Positions 38,018 through 50,300 of a stretch of DNA of 64,000 nucleotides are shown in pieces. The DNA comes from Sipunculus nudus (taxonomy: Eukaryota > Annelida > Sipuncula > Golfingiida > Sipunculidae): positions 25,076,401 to 25,140,400 of the forward strand of contig CM049317.1 of the NCBI GenBank assembly GCA_026874595.1. The letters run 5' to 3'. Position numbers and translations under genes: made by a program. Each line of letters starts with the position of its first letter. Within the stretch, counting starts at the first letter, position 1. The notes beneath the pieces are model-generated. The model was not told where the DNA came from, made no database searches, and saw only the letters and a list, made by a program, of their open reading frames with translations.

Positions 38018-39386
38018 AATTGCCTCCCTTCCTCCCTCCATCCGATTCTGTTGACAGGTACTATAAACTAGATACATTAGCTGTAAATGTTGATGCAATT
38101 TAGAAATGTGAATCAACTGAAATATTCACAATCAAATGTATGTTATACTGTAAATTTATAGTACCATTCGGAAACTTGGATTAAAATTATGTAATGAAAA
38201 AAAGGAATAAATGCAAATATTGTTAATTTTTTCTTGAGTCAGTAGAATGGGGAAAAAATTATTTGCTTTGTTTCTCCATCTTTCTGTCTGTTTTAAATAT
38301 TTAATGTTCATGAATAAACTTTTTTTATAAGCACTGTTGAATTAAATTTCAAATACTGTATGTATATGCAAGGGTGTTGTATCTCTCACCATCCCCTTCT
38401 TCATCCCACTGAGGCTTTGCTCCTTGGCACTGTGAACAATAGTTCTATGGCTATAGCATAAAATTTAATAATTAAAGAAAATATCTACTGAGAGACAGAG
38501 GCATTGTAACTCTGATTATAACACAACACCCCTCCCCCCCCCCCCCCCATCAAGTCATTGCACCTGTGGAATGGGGACGTTATGGCAACTGTATACATAT
38601 CATAAAATTGATAAAAAAGGTTTTCCAAATAAATTGGATCTCATCAGACAAATGTGTAAACTGTTGAACTGTCAACAGCTTATCAAAAAGGTAACCAATG
38701 GAAAGGCATGGTCAGGTCTCAAATATTATTTGCAACATTTTCTTCAATCACATAAACCAACCATGGCCCAGATTACCTCTTCCTCTCAAACATTATCTAC
38801 ATTTCATCATATTTTTAAGATTTTAACCTTCCAGGTGGTTCAGTACTGTTGACCATTTGTCCATAGGTACCTATGTACATGCCAGAAATTATGTCAATAT
38901 TGTGTAATATGTAGACATGAGGGGCATCACAATAATGCACCTTGTCAAGAGCGATCTTGTCAAGATATTATGTCATACAGTCACAAATTCATAAATCCCC
39001 TCATCAGTATAGTTAATCATAACCTTGTATCTGTCAAATTGAACTCTTGCAGTTTTCCGTACACTATAGATCCTTCAACAAATAGCCTTATCATCATTAT
39101 ACCACTGCTTGGCATACTGTCACTGCATTCATATTTGCTAAAATAAATTGCTTTTTTCGACCCCTCCCAAATAAATAAAAAATAAACCACTATATTTTAC
39201 TCCATATTAATCCATCTGTCAGGTTATTTCATATATCATTTATTCACATATTACATTATATTCCTTTATAAAAGCCCAACATGACCATGATATTCTAAGC
39301 TTTATCTACTCAATATAGTATAACAATGGTGATACATTTATAGTCCAATCATGATCAGCTGAGCGCCGTGACCCATGGGTCCCTTG
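34807..39386 (+). mobile_element. Helitron-like element A with two 3' ends
   Basis: The left end is a 29-base hairpin (34804-34832: AGCTCAG..TGACT ATA AGTCA..CTGAGCT) with TC at 34807. The right end is CAGCTGAGCGCCGTGACC with the palindrome GACCCATGGGTC and CCTTG (39370-39386). An earlier copy of the same right end lies at 37921-37951. The ~500 bp before each end are near-identical ('ggtacctatgtacatgccag' at 37441 and 38866). About 690 bp near the left end are also duplicated ('tctcctaccat' phrases at 34970 and 35650). It contains a (TC)n tract (37969-38015) and C15 (38534-38548). It is homologous to element B in intron 13. CTTG differs from the canonical Helitron CTRR, so classification is tentative. 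No Rep/helicase frame. Confidence 0.55.
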
Positions 39387-39829
39387 TTTTGTTATTCTAG
39401 GTAATCCAGAGTGACAGTCTTGATGGCCTTTCAGTATTTATATACACTATTACACAGTCATATATCAGTACACAAGAAATGGTGCTTTGATGACTGAATT
39501 GCTGCTTGACTTAGCTGAATGATTTTTTTTAATCTAGGTTATCCAGGGTGATAGTTTTTTTGGCCTTTCACAGCAGTTGGTAATAGTTTATGAAAATAAT
39601 ACTTATACTATAAGAAATATGAATATTATATATACAATTACACAGTCATATATCTGAACACAAAAAGGTGCAGTTGATGCTTGAATTGCTGAATTTCTTT
39701 GTATTCTAGGTAATCCACGGAGATGTCTTGATGGACTTTTAGTCTTTCACAGCGACTGGGAATAGTTGATGAAAATAATATATAGTTGTCATTTTCATCT
39801 ACATTTCATTTAGTTATGCATCCACAAGC

Positions 39830-40151
39830 TGTCATTGCACTTGATGAACATTATACATTCAAAGTTTTTGTCCATAAGTCAGCATCTGTCAGGTCAAAAA
39901 ACTTTGCCAGCAATGCTGAAGACTCTCTCCACAGGTGCAGATGAAGCTGGAGTTGCCAAATGTGTTTTTGCTAATCTAGCTAATCCAGGGAGAGAGTCCT
40001 GATGGCCTTTCCCAAAGGCAAGTCGGTCACTGTATTCTGCCATACAAGGCTGACTGGTATAGCGGGTCACCTCACCAGTAGGGTCCAGTCGCATTTCTGT
40101 TGTTTCTGATGAGACAGTCATGAAACTGAAGAGTTTCTTTCTTATAATCAT
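39830..40151 (-). pseudogene. hAT transposase C-terminal fragment
   Basis: The minus-strand frame beginning at 40151 ends LARLAKTHLATPASSAPVER followed by VFSIAGKVF. This is the hallmark of the hAT C-terminal dimerisation region (LAxxxLxxPAtSAPxERvFS). After an interruption at 39894 the next codons downstream read FECIMFIKCN in another frame, as in the family's extreme C terminus. There is no catalytic DDE core or BED finger, so this is a truncated, frameshifted relic. Confidence 0.8.
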
Positions 40152-40375
40152 ATAATTTCATATAATTAGGTCTGAGGATCTGAGCAGTTTAGGACTGAGG
40201 TATAGTTTTGGTTCATCAGAACAACTCACAAAACAGGTTGAATTATTCAGTCTAGTTTCAGTTCTGTCTGAGTCTATCAGTCATACAAAGTGCTAAGATT
40301 TTATGTCTGACCTGAGGTCTCCTAATGCTGTGTTTATGGTAAGGAGATAAGTGGCTCTGTATTCAAAATAATTTT

Positions 40376-40560
40376 AGAAGTACATGTACTTGACTAGTAC
40401 TTGAAATGTACTTGATTTTTCAAGTACATTTTTAGTAAGTACAAGTACAGTACAAGTACTGTACTTGGTAAAAAGTACCAAGTACATTTACAGGCCAAGT
40501 ACTGAAAATTTTGTACTTGAGTACAAGTACTAAAGCAAGTACATGTACTTGACCCAAGCT
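40376..40560. repeat. Palindromic CAAGTAC/GTACTTG cluster
   Basis: About 20 occurrences of CAAGTAC, GTACTTG or close variants are packed into 185 bp on both strands. The cluster lies on the 5' side of the hAT relic (minus orientation). Subterminal short repeats in both orientations are common in hAT ends, so it may be the end of the same element. Confidence 0.6.
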
Positions 40561-40832
40561 TGATATGTATTAAAATTAAGGTAAAATACTGCTTATAATA
40601 TGCATTCAGTTTTAACAAATGTCCTCATGGTGCTGTGGGGATGATAACATACCCAGGGCCAGCAGGTGCAGTAGTCACTGGACCTGATTAACACAAGGAT
40701 ATAAAATGAGAGGAAGCCTGTGATACTGCCCTGTCAAGTAGTCAAAAAAGTTAATGGAATTCTGCAGATATACATATACTTAGTAAAGCTAGCATCCCCC
40801 CCATGCAAAAAAAATAAGAGGGTTTATTAGGG

Positions 40833-41217
40833 CTTCCGGTTGCAGTCACATGGTCAGCAGTGGTGTAAGATAAACACAACAGTTGATGCTGAAGGAAAAA
40901 GTAAGGGCTTCATCCATGAGTTTTAAATTTGAAGTAATGTAAGGCAATTCTGCTTTAAACTCAGTTAAATATTAATCTTACTTAGGTGTGATTTTAGAAT
41001 AGAGACCTGTACTCCTATATAATAACAGGTCAAACTCCACTCCCACTTTGGACCAATGCTGACGTCAGGCCATCTAGACCATTGTCCTTTTTGTCCCTGC
41101 CACCTCTACAGACTCCAGCCTGATAACTGTCATTATTTTACAGCTATTCTCATATTATGATGGTTTTATGTGTAACTTTGTAGGTTTGAGTGAAGGTGAA
41201 ATAAGTGGGTCATCACC
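40833..41217 (+). promoter_or_regulatory. TIMELESS proximal promoter and 5' leader candidate
   Basis: An ETS-type CTTCCGG lies at 40833-40839. CCAAT (41053-41057) is directly followed by the perfect CRE palindrome TGACGTCA (41060-41067) and GGCCATCT, a YY1-like word. No strong TATA box is at a suitable place. An in-frame TGA (41197-41199) closes the frame 18 nt before the ATG. 'ctttgtag' at about 41176-41183 could be an acceptor if the leader is spliced. CCAAT plus CRE/ETS without TATA is typical of housekeeping and replication genes. The TSS is not determined. Confidence 0.4.
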
Positions 41218-41305
41218 ATGGTGATGCATGTAGAACTCCAGGCAACTTGCAGTGCCCTTGGTTACCAGGAAGGAAACGTCTACCACAGAGAACCGGACTG
41301 TTTAG
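41218..41305 (+). CDS. TIMELESS: TIMELESS coding exon 1 (residues 1-29)
   Basis: The ATG is in optimal context (CACCATGG) and is the first after an in-frame TGA at 41197. It reads [20 protein letters not shown], matching the human N terminus. A second ATG follows at 41224. Donor g|gtaaaa; one base carried over (codon 30, GAA). Confidence 0.9.
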
Positions 41306-44300
41306 GTAAAATATGTGGTTAACTTGTCTTTGTTGTTTTTTTTGTATGCGTTTCTATCTTTGAATTGTTTTTGTTATCAGGTTTTGTATGTCCATGGGGT
41401 CTGAACAAAGTACTCATAATTTTTGTGTGGTTGTATATGTGAAATTCTAAGTTACCTGGATCATATATTTTGGACCACGAAAGGTGGTCGTAATTGATGG
41501 GTTGGTCTCAATTGTGGGGTGGTTGCAAGGCAGGGTTTTGCTGTATATTGTACCGTGATAAGTGCATGGTACTTCTTAAATTATATTAAAAGCTTAAACT
41601 TAGAGAAATTTCACTGTGGCTTAAGAAACACTTAAGGGAACACACTTTTATTTATTAATCCCTTGATGGTGCTTTTTGGTATTTTGGCTTGACAATACAA
41701 TACAACTGCTTGATCCAGTAACAATCAGTCCTCACCAGAGGATTGCTCTGCAGGACAAAATTAAGTGAGAATGTTGAGTAGCTTGCCTATGTATAATAAT
41801 TTTACCATGCCATGGACAAGGACAATATGCCTAGGACTTTCTTCTGAAAGGAGACCCAACAGATCATCCATAGTCTAGTATTCTAAGATTATTTGGGTGT
41901 ATGGATATGGTTAGAAAAAAATATTCTTCTGTTCTTAACTTTGGCAGCACCATTCAACTCATCATCAGTTAATATCTTGGAATGCCTTATATGGACTTCC
42001 TTAGAAGGAGAAATATTTAATATACAAATGTGTTACTACAGAAACAGTCAAGGATTTGATCCGTTACCTGAAAAAGGAGGACGAGACGTGTGACATTCGA
42101 CGAGAGCTCGGTGAAGCTCAGATCCTGCAGAAAGATCTTCTACCAATCATAAAACAGCACAACGAGGACCGCATCCTCCTGGAAACTGTCATAAGGTCAG
42201 TGCTGGTTAGAGAACACCAAAAATAACATTACAATATATTCTAAAAACATCCAAATTTTATTATTTAATTTTCCATGGTGTATCACTATATTGAATATAT
42301 ATGCTTCACGTTTTTCTTGATTTGAGGAATATGTGCACAGTACAATATTATGTGATCACGTCCTTTTTAAAACTGCATTAATATATACTTGTACAGGGAT
42401 GTGCTCAGAATAATTTGAGTGCCAGGCGGGGGGGCCATGCACGTGAAATGGGGGGGGGCACGGGATATTTAAAGTTAAACTTTCATTTTTTATAGACGTG
42501 ATTTGTGATATTTCAGCTGCATGAATAAATCATTAGTAATACTAAAAAGTATTATTAATTTCCAAAATGCCGACAGCAATGCCGCCACTGAGAGCAAATT
42601 TTATTGTAAAAGTTAAAACATTGTGGTGAACTCATCTGTCAGTTCAGATTCTGTCGCGTGTCGGTCAGGATTTGTTGAATACTTCCATATAATATGGTTA
42701 TAAGAAAGGACCGTATTCAATTTTTCACGCTTAAAACCTGATACCAAACATCATATTCCACTTTTCTACGGCAGTTTGGCCTCATTAGGAACTTTGACCT
42801 TACAAATGTTTTCGAATATTTACGTCGATCATCAATTATATTCAATCAAACATCGTTTGGCGCGTCATATGATTTCATAGAAGCTGATATCAGCATTAGT
42901 CTTTTATACAGATACAAGGTGGTGCTACCATAGCAGCTACGTTTACTTCTTTTGTACCAAATTTTATTCATCAACATTCACTTAATACGGCACATTTTGA
43001 AAGAGTACCTTCTATTAAATATTCATTTTGGGCGCCACTGGATGTCATCTAGTGTGAAAGACTTAGAAATATTTGACAGGGGTCACTAATTGTAATACCG
43101 GTAAAACACCGCTAAATAAGCTTAAATGTGTGTATTTTTGTTCATGGCTTAAACAATTTAAAAATATTACTGCCAGGCAGGCATTGCCACTTTACAGTCA
43201 AGTGCCTGTTTGTAAAGTCATGAAATTAGGTGAACCCTGCATACCTCATTTATTTTAAATGTAACCCTTCAAATGGTAATGAATTAATTTAGTATTGTTC
43301 CCTTTTTTAAATAATATTTGGTTTATGTATATCTGCAGATTGTTGGTTAACCTAACACAGCCTGCAGTCCTGTGCTTTCAAAACTCCATACCAGAGGATA
43401 AAACAACACGTCATCACTACCTGGACATAGAGTCACACCTGCAGGCTTACAAGGAGGTAAGTCTCATTAACTGGATATAGTGTCACACTTTCATGCCTAT
43501 AAAGGTGAAGCAACATTACCTGGACATAATGTCACACCTTCCGGCTAACAAGGTTAGTAAAACTGACTGGAAATAGTGTCACACCTGCAGGCGTACAAAG
43601 AGGTGTCTCTCATTACCTGGACATAGAGTCACACCTCATGGCTTACAAAGAGGTGAGTCTCATTACCTGGATATAGTGTCACACTTTCATGCTTATAAAG
43701 GTGAAGCAACATTACCTGGACATAATGTCACACCTTCAGGCTAACAAGGTTAGTAAAACTGACTGGAAATAGTGTCACACCTTCAGGCGTACAAAGAGGT
43801 GTCTCTCATTACCTGGACATAGAGTCACACCTGCAGGCTTACAAGGAGGTGAGTCTCATTACCTGGATATAGTGTCACACTTTCATGCTTATAAAGGTGA
43901 AGCAACATTACCTGGACATAATGTCACACCTTCCGGCTAACAAGGTTAGTAAAACTGACTGGAAATAGTGTCACACCTTCAGGTGTACAAAGAGGTGTCT
44001 CTCATTACCTGGACATAGAGTCACACCTCATGGCTTACAAAGAGGTGAGTCTCATTACCTGGATATAGTGTCACACTTTCATGCTTATAAAGGTGAAGCA
44101 ACATTACCTGGACATAATGTCACACCTTCAGGCTAACAAGGTTAGTAAAACTGACTGGAAATAGTGTCACACCTTCAGGCGTACAAAGAGGTGTCTCTCA
44201 TTACCTGGACATAGAGTCACACCTGCAGGCTTACAAGGAGGTGAGTCTCATTACCTGGATATAGTGTCACACTTTCATGCTTATAAAGGTGAAGCAACAT

Positions 44301-47300
44301 TACCTGGACATAGTGTCACACTTTCATGCTTACAAGGGGGTAAGTCTGAGTCAAAAGAGGTGAGCTTATTTTTACTTGTGAACTGTAAGCTTACAGCTTA
44401 AAATTGAATAATAGCAGAACTAAGCAGATACCATTAAATATTAATGAGAAAACACTCTATTTCATTTATCTGACATACCCAGTATATGAATGGGTCCCTG
44501 TAATACACGTTAGAAAATGTAATAGTCTGCTTAAGAATATTATATAAAACATTTGCAGGTCAGGCTGTTACAGCTTTTAGCTTTGTTTATGTCCAGTGTT
44601 TTATCCTGTGGTTTGTGGGTGTAGCTTTTTACATTACTTGTATTGCAGACCTTTGCTGATGAAGCTTTGTTTGCTGTGCTGACAAAGAAGCTAGGAGACT
44701 TGCTTCAGCTGGTAAGTCAGTAATCCCAGTATCACATCATGTAAAAGGACATCATATCACAGCTTGTAAGTAAGGTGCCAGATTCGGAGCAGAAGGCCAG
44801 GGAAACATTAATATGAGAATAAATATTTGATTAAAATTAAATTTTGTTTTACTTTTTTTACTGGAATTTGAAACCCATGAAATTTATTTAGAGGATAACT
44901 GTTTAATTGATTTTAAAATTAACATTGGCCATATACATGTTTCATGTTGAAACACCAAAAATGTTAAACATTTATTTAAAGGACTAAAAGTTTTAGGCAG
45001 ATGGAATATAATTTATTGATATAATCTAATTGATTAAGGCCAGTGCAGGAGATCTGGTAGACTCTAGTTTAATTGCCACCATGCATCTAGCAAGGAGTTT
45101 TGGGATGCTTATACAGATAATATAATGATCAAAGTTATTATCTCTATAGATGATTCATTGCTGCCTCAATTCTTCAGTCTGTTAATGAGTAACAAATTTA
45201 TTACAGGATTGGGAACACAGACAGGAGGAGGATCGACTGCTTATTGAACGGATCCTGATCATCGTGCGGAACATTCTCCACGTGCCGCCCAACTCATCCC
45301 GGGAGCAGGTACAACATGGTGGCTCTCAGAGAGCACACACCTCACCTGTCGTATGATTGATCATATCAACATTGTTACAATTATTGACTCTATAAGATAA
45401 CAATCATTTTACCTTTATGTTGTTTTGCACAAGAAGACTAGTTTAGTTTTATCCCAAATTGATTGGTGGTTCTGCAAGTTCATCTACTGGATACACTGGC
45501 CTATTTTCTGAGAGATTGTGCTGCCATTGCCCCTTAATAAGATGATAATGTTAAATTTCTCAGGGTTTATAGGAAAATATAGAAAATGAAACCCCTTAGA
45601 ACACACTTGGCATCAACATTGGCATTTTTCTTGAATTCAGATAATAATATCTTATGGCAAGAAGTAATAGCATGTCATAATATGATGAATTTTTCTTATG
45701 ATAAGATAATATATCTTTGTTTTATGAAAATCTAGAAAGATTTTCTTGACTTTAAGCATGCTGCCTATAAATATATTAGTCAAGAAAAAATTATCCTTAG
45801 CATTTCTTGTCGACAGAAAATGTTCTTTAGTTTAGAAGTACAATTTTATTTCTGGCAGTGTGAAGCTAATCTGATGCTGTCAACTTGTTTCTGACCAGTG
45901 ACATGTCACTTATGGTTATATCATACCTCTTGTTCACGAAAAGCTAAATTCATTCATGTGATCCTTATCTCAAGGATAATGACTGTGTAACATTTCATTG
46001 AAAGTGAAACCTTTTTGAGATCAACACAGCTCAGACTATAAACATCATGTTATTGATATAAAACATTGATACAGTGCTGAATATTTAATGCCCTCGGTTA
46101 ATTACTAATTAAATATTGCACTCATATTGCACTCCATAAGCATCTCTCATAAGGATCTGCCTCTCTGTTCAATACATTTACTGTGGTAGGCTTCATATTC
46201 AGGAAGTTAAATTTTTGTGATTTTCACTTTTTCATTATTTATCGAGGGTTCCATTTTTCTGATCTTCCAAAGCAGTAACTTATACAAAGTATATCCGCAT
46301 TATCACATAATTTGATTAATTGATGAGGGCCTACATGAATGAATAGAAATTCTTGATTCCTGTAGGCAGATAATATGAAAATGTGATATTATTTGTAAAA
46401 TAAATGCTTTTTGACTCTAACATCTACAGGCATAGTGACATGAATATTAGAAAGGCATAACATGTAAATGGGGCTATATTTAAATGACCTGTTCACCTGT
46501 GTAGATGAGATGTCTTATTCACAAAGGTTTCATTTTTGCTGAAATTTCCCATTTGCGAATTTTCCACATTTGAAACCCTTGCAAACAAAAAGACAACTAC
46601 ATTATTAAAAGAAAGAGATAAATTGATGGATCTAGTCTAAAAGCTACACTGCCAGTAAAATATGTTTAGTCATTTCTGGAATATTTTTTTTATGTTTGTT
46701 TTTTTTTTTTACTTCCACAGAGGACAGATGATGATGTGTCAGTTCATGATCAAGTTTTATGGTAAATATAATTACTTTTACAGTGGTTGAATCAAATATA
46801 ATATATTCCTAAAGAGTCATTTGGTCCATAGTGACTGAGAGAGTTTGTACTCAACCTAGAAACCTGGAATACTCATGTATATTATAAAAGACTTTTCCAG
46901 ATACTGGAAAACCTGGAAAAAATGTGAACAAACACACACAAAAACAGGAATTGACGCATACCTTCCTGGCCGTGGTAATAACAACAATTTGTTAACTTAT
47001 CCCACAGGGCACTGCATACCAGTGGCATGGAGGATTTGTTGTTGTATCTGGCCAACTCTGATGATGAAAGAAGTTTTGCTTTCCACGTTCTTGAGATCAT
47101 CACACTGATGTTCAGAGAACAGGTAAAGCTGAAAAAAAAAATAATTACATCATACTTTGACATGCATTTTATTTATACAAAATTTTGTGATATTATCTGA
47201 ATATTATAGAAAATTTTGAATATTTGCATTTCATTAATATGAAATTTTGATTATTTATTAGAATATCATTAGAAAACTTATCAGGAATTGTTGACAGAAA

Positions 47301-50300
47301 TAGCACCATTCTCCTTGAAAAACAAATATAATTTACAGTTTTTAAATGATTTTGCTGTAAAATTTCATTTTATGATTAATATTGTAATGAGTTATTTTAT
47401 TTATTGGTGTATTGAATTAATGATATATATTGTAATGTTATTACAATTTAGTTATTTTATTCAGCGTTCTGTCATTCTGTTTTGTACTTCATATTGTAGA
47501 CACCACAGCAACTTGCAGATACAGGAAGGGCAAAGAGCAGCTCTCAAAAAGAGAAGGAAGAGAAGTATGTTTACTTTCACTGTTGATTTCTTGCTGGTTT
47601 CCAAATCTTAAAGACGGCCATTCACCTACTTTTTCTATAAAATGTGTGTTATTTCTGACTTACTCTGTGGAGATATAAATTAATTCTAGGTAATTCCTAT
47701 TGAGAAAAGGCCTATAACACGGTTACATGTCTGTCACGAATGTTTGAGAGGTTTTTTAAGTGTTCAGTGGAGTTTTCATTTGCAATGTTACATGCGTGAA
47801 AAATAGTTGTTCCCATGTGTTGCTATATGCATGATTTAGCAGGATCATATGGTACAGAGGACTTAGCATGCTTTCCCCAGAATAGATGCTGGAATGAAGT
47901 TGATTTTTTTATGGGGAATCCTTGAGTTCACACCAAAACTGTAGCAATGTTCGAGCATGTACACACTTGATGGATATCTTGGCAATTATTCACCCATGCT
48001 GAGCTCAGGGTTCCAAATTTGCCATATTACTGAAAGAAGAATTATAATGGTAATTAAAGGGGCCTAATCCCCTGTAAAGCATGTTGAATTAACACCAAAA
48101 ATAGCTTCTTCCCTTAAAAATAAATTTGTGCCTGCAAAAATTTTGCCCTGAAACTGTTTGCTTGCTCCTGTAAAAAACAGTGGACTGGGGGCGATGACAG
48201 ATGTTAAAATAAACACAGTGCATGCATCGCCCATGGACACAAGATGTATCAAACAGATGATGCCCTGACTGATTTGGCCTAGAAAAATGTAATACATGAT
48301 CACGCTGGTTGAAACATAACATGTTGTGGCTCACAATCTTACCTCTGGTCATATGCCCGTTGTTATGGTAAACAGACACACATGGTATGTGTTTACAAAC
48401 AAGCAGAGCCATAATAAGGTGTTGAACAGCTGTATGCGAGGAACTGAGACTGTGTGCTGCGATGGTTTTGCTGGGAAACTTTTGTATAAAGCAAAACTGA
48501 ACCGATAGTTGAAAAGAATAGGCACAATATTGCTATATGTCCCTTTAAACCTTTCAGAATAAGACGCCCCAATTACACAGGTGAACGTCAACTTGCACTG
48601 CAGCCTCATTTTCATTGTAAGCATCTGTGCTTGTAGCATCACAAGGGAAAATTTGGATATAATTAATATTAACAGATCTTTTATGATATCTGTATGTCAG
48701 TGATTGATATTATGAATCAGCTGAGATCTTTTGCATTATTGACCTATAATGAAAGAGATTTGCAGCTCATTTGATGTTCCTCATGACCTCTGATATTAAA
48801 AATCTTTGAGAACATAAATGTTTTTCCTACAGTTTAAGGAGATATTCTCTGTAATTAACTGTATGGTGAGATCATGAAAATGGCACCATAAAAAACTCTT
48901 ATAATTGGAAATCACCAACTTTAAATATTTCAAATAAGAAGTCAATCACAAATTATCCAAGCACATATAAACACAGCGTTAGGTCAGTTGACGGTAACTT
49001 TTTTATTTTCCACACATATACCAACATATTAAAACAAATACATTATAAATATTTATTCTTTATATCTTTTTTACAGACGCAAGATAACACTTAAAAATGT
49101 GATTGCTACATGATAAGGATTATTTGAATTTGAGATAGTAATTGAATAAAATAAGCCAAGTGTGTCTGAAATTAGTTATTGTAGATATTAAAAATATTTA
49201 AATTAAATTTCAGAGAATTGGAGTTGTTGCGAGAAAAGGAACGGCAAGAGAAGAAAGCATCAGCATTCAAACTGAGTTCAAGGTATGTCACAGTCGTTGT
49301 TTTCAACTAAAACAAGTTTGCATTGGCCTGCCAGTTGTCAGAAAAATCCACAAAAACAAATAGACCCAGGTAAAATCATAACTTCCATGGCATGAACAGC
49401 CAGTTGAATAACATTAATAAGGTTTTTGTCATGTTTTATACATCTTTCCAAATCTGACCTTATACTTTGTCTTCATTCAATTGACAGTGTCCACTACAAG
49501 CCATTGAACTCCTTTTCCCAATTGTTACTCTACAGTAACCTTTACTTTGGAATGCTGAAGAATTTCAGAACTTTAATTTCTATATTTTAAATCTGTTATT
49601 TAATGTTTCTATATTTATTGTTTTTATCTCCTTTTTATGAACCTAATGTAGACAGGTCATATAATTGCATACCCAATGTCCGTCCGTAAACTTTCAGTGT
49701 CACTGCCATTACTTATAAGGGCTTTGATGGGGTTTAACAGATTTCGCTGTAACTGCTTACCAATTAAATATCTTGCCAGAGTATGATTCTGGGCAAAATC
49801 ATGCATATTTATTGGGGTCAGAGGTCACCAGGCTCCTTTGTGGTGTTGCTGCCATAACTTACCATGAATATGATGGATTTTGATGAAACACAGCAGAAAA
49901 ATTAACCAATATAAGATCTTACCTAAGTAAGATCCTAGCAAAGTCTACACATATTTATTTAGGTCAGAGGTCACAAGACATAAAACAAGCCTAATATGCA
50001 CTCTTTTGGACCTCTCGTTTATATTGAGATTTTTTCTCCTGTTTTGTAGGCATTCTCGGTTTGGTGGAACTTTTGAGGTAAAAAATATGAAATCTATTAG
50101 TGATAGGAATGTCATCTACCATAGATCAGTTCTCAACTCCAAAGAAATCTCATTTGATCATAACAAAAACCATAAGAAAAAACCAAAGAACCGGCGACCA
50201 ATCAAAGAAGACAAACACACTCGACGTTCAACGCTGGCTATTCGGATGTTCATGAAGGAGTTCTGTGTGCAGTTCCTGGAAAACTGCTACAACCCACTCA

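Noticed and set aside
41893-42093. Plus-strand frame overlapping the start of exon 2
   Set aside because: It is in a different frame from TIMELESS exon 2 and crosses the acceptor; a shadow frame.
43412-44345. CRISPR-like regularly spaced repeats
   Set aside because: Units are contiguous variants of one sequence with no unique spacers, in a eukaryotic intron.
48064-48642. Several 79-107-codon minus-strand frames in intron 8
   Set aside because: They lie within a MITE and are not conserved in its other copies.
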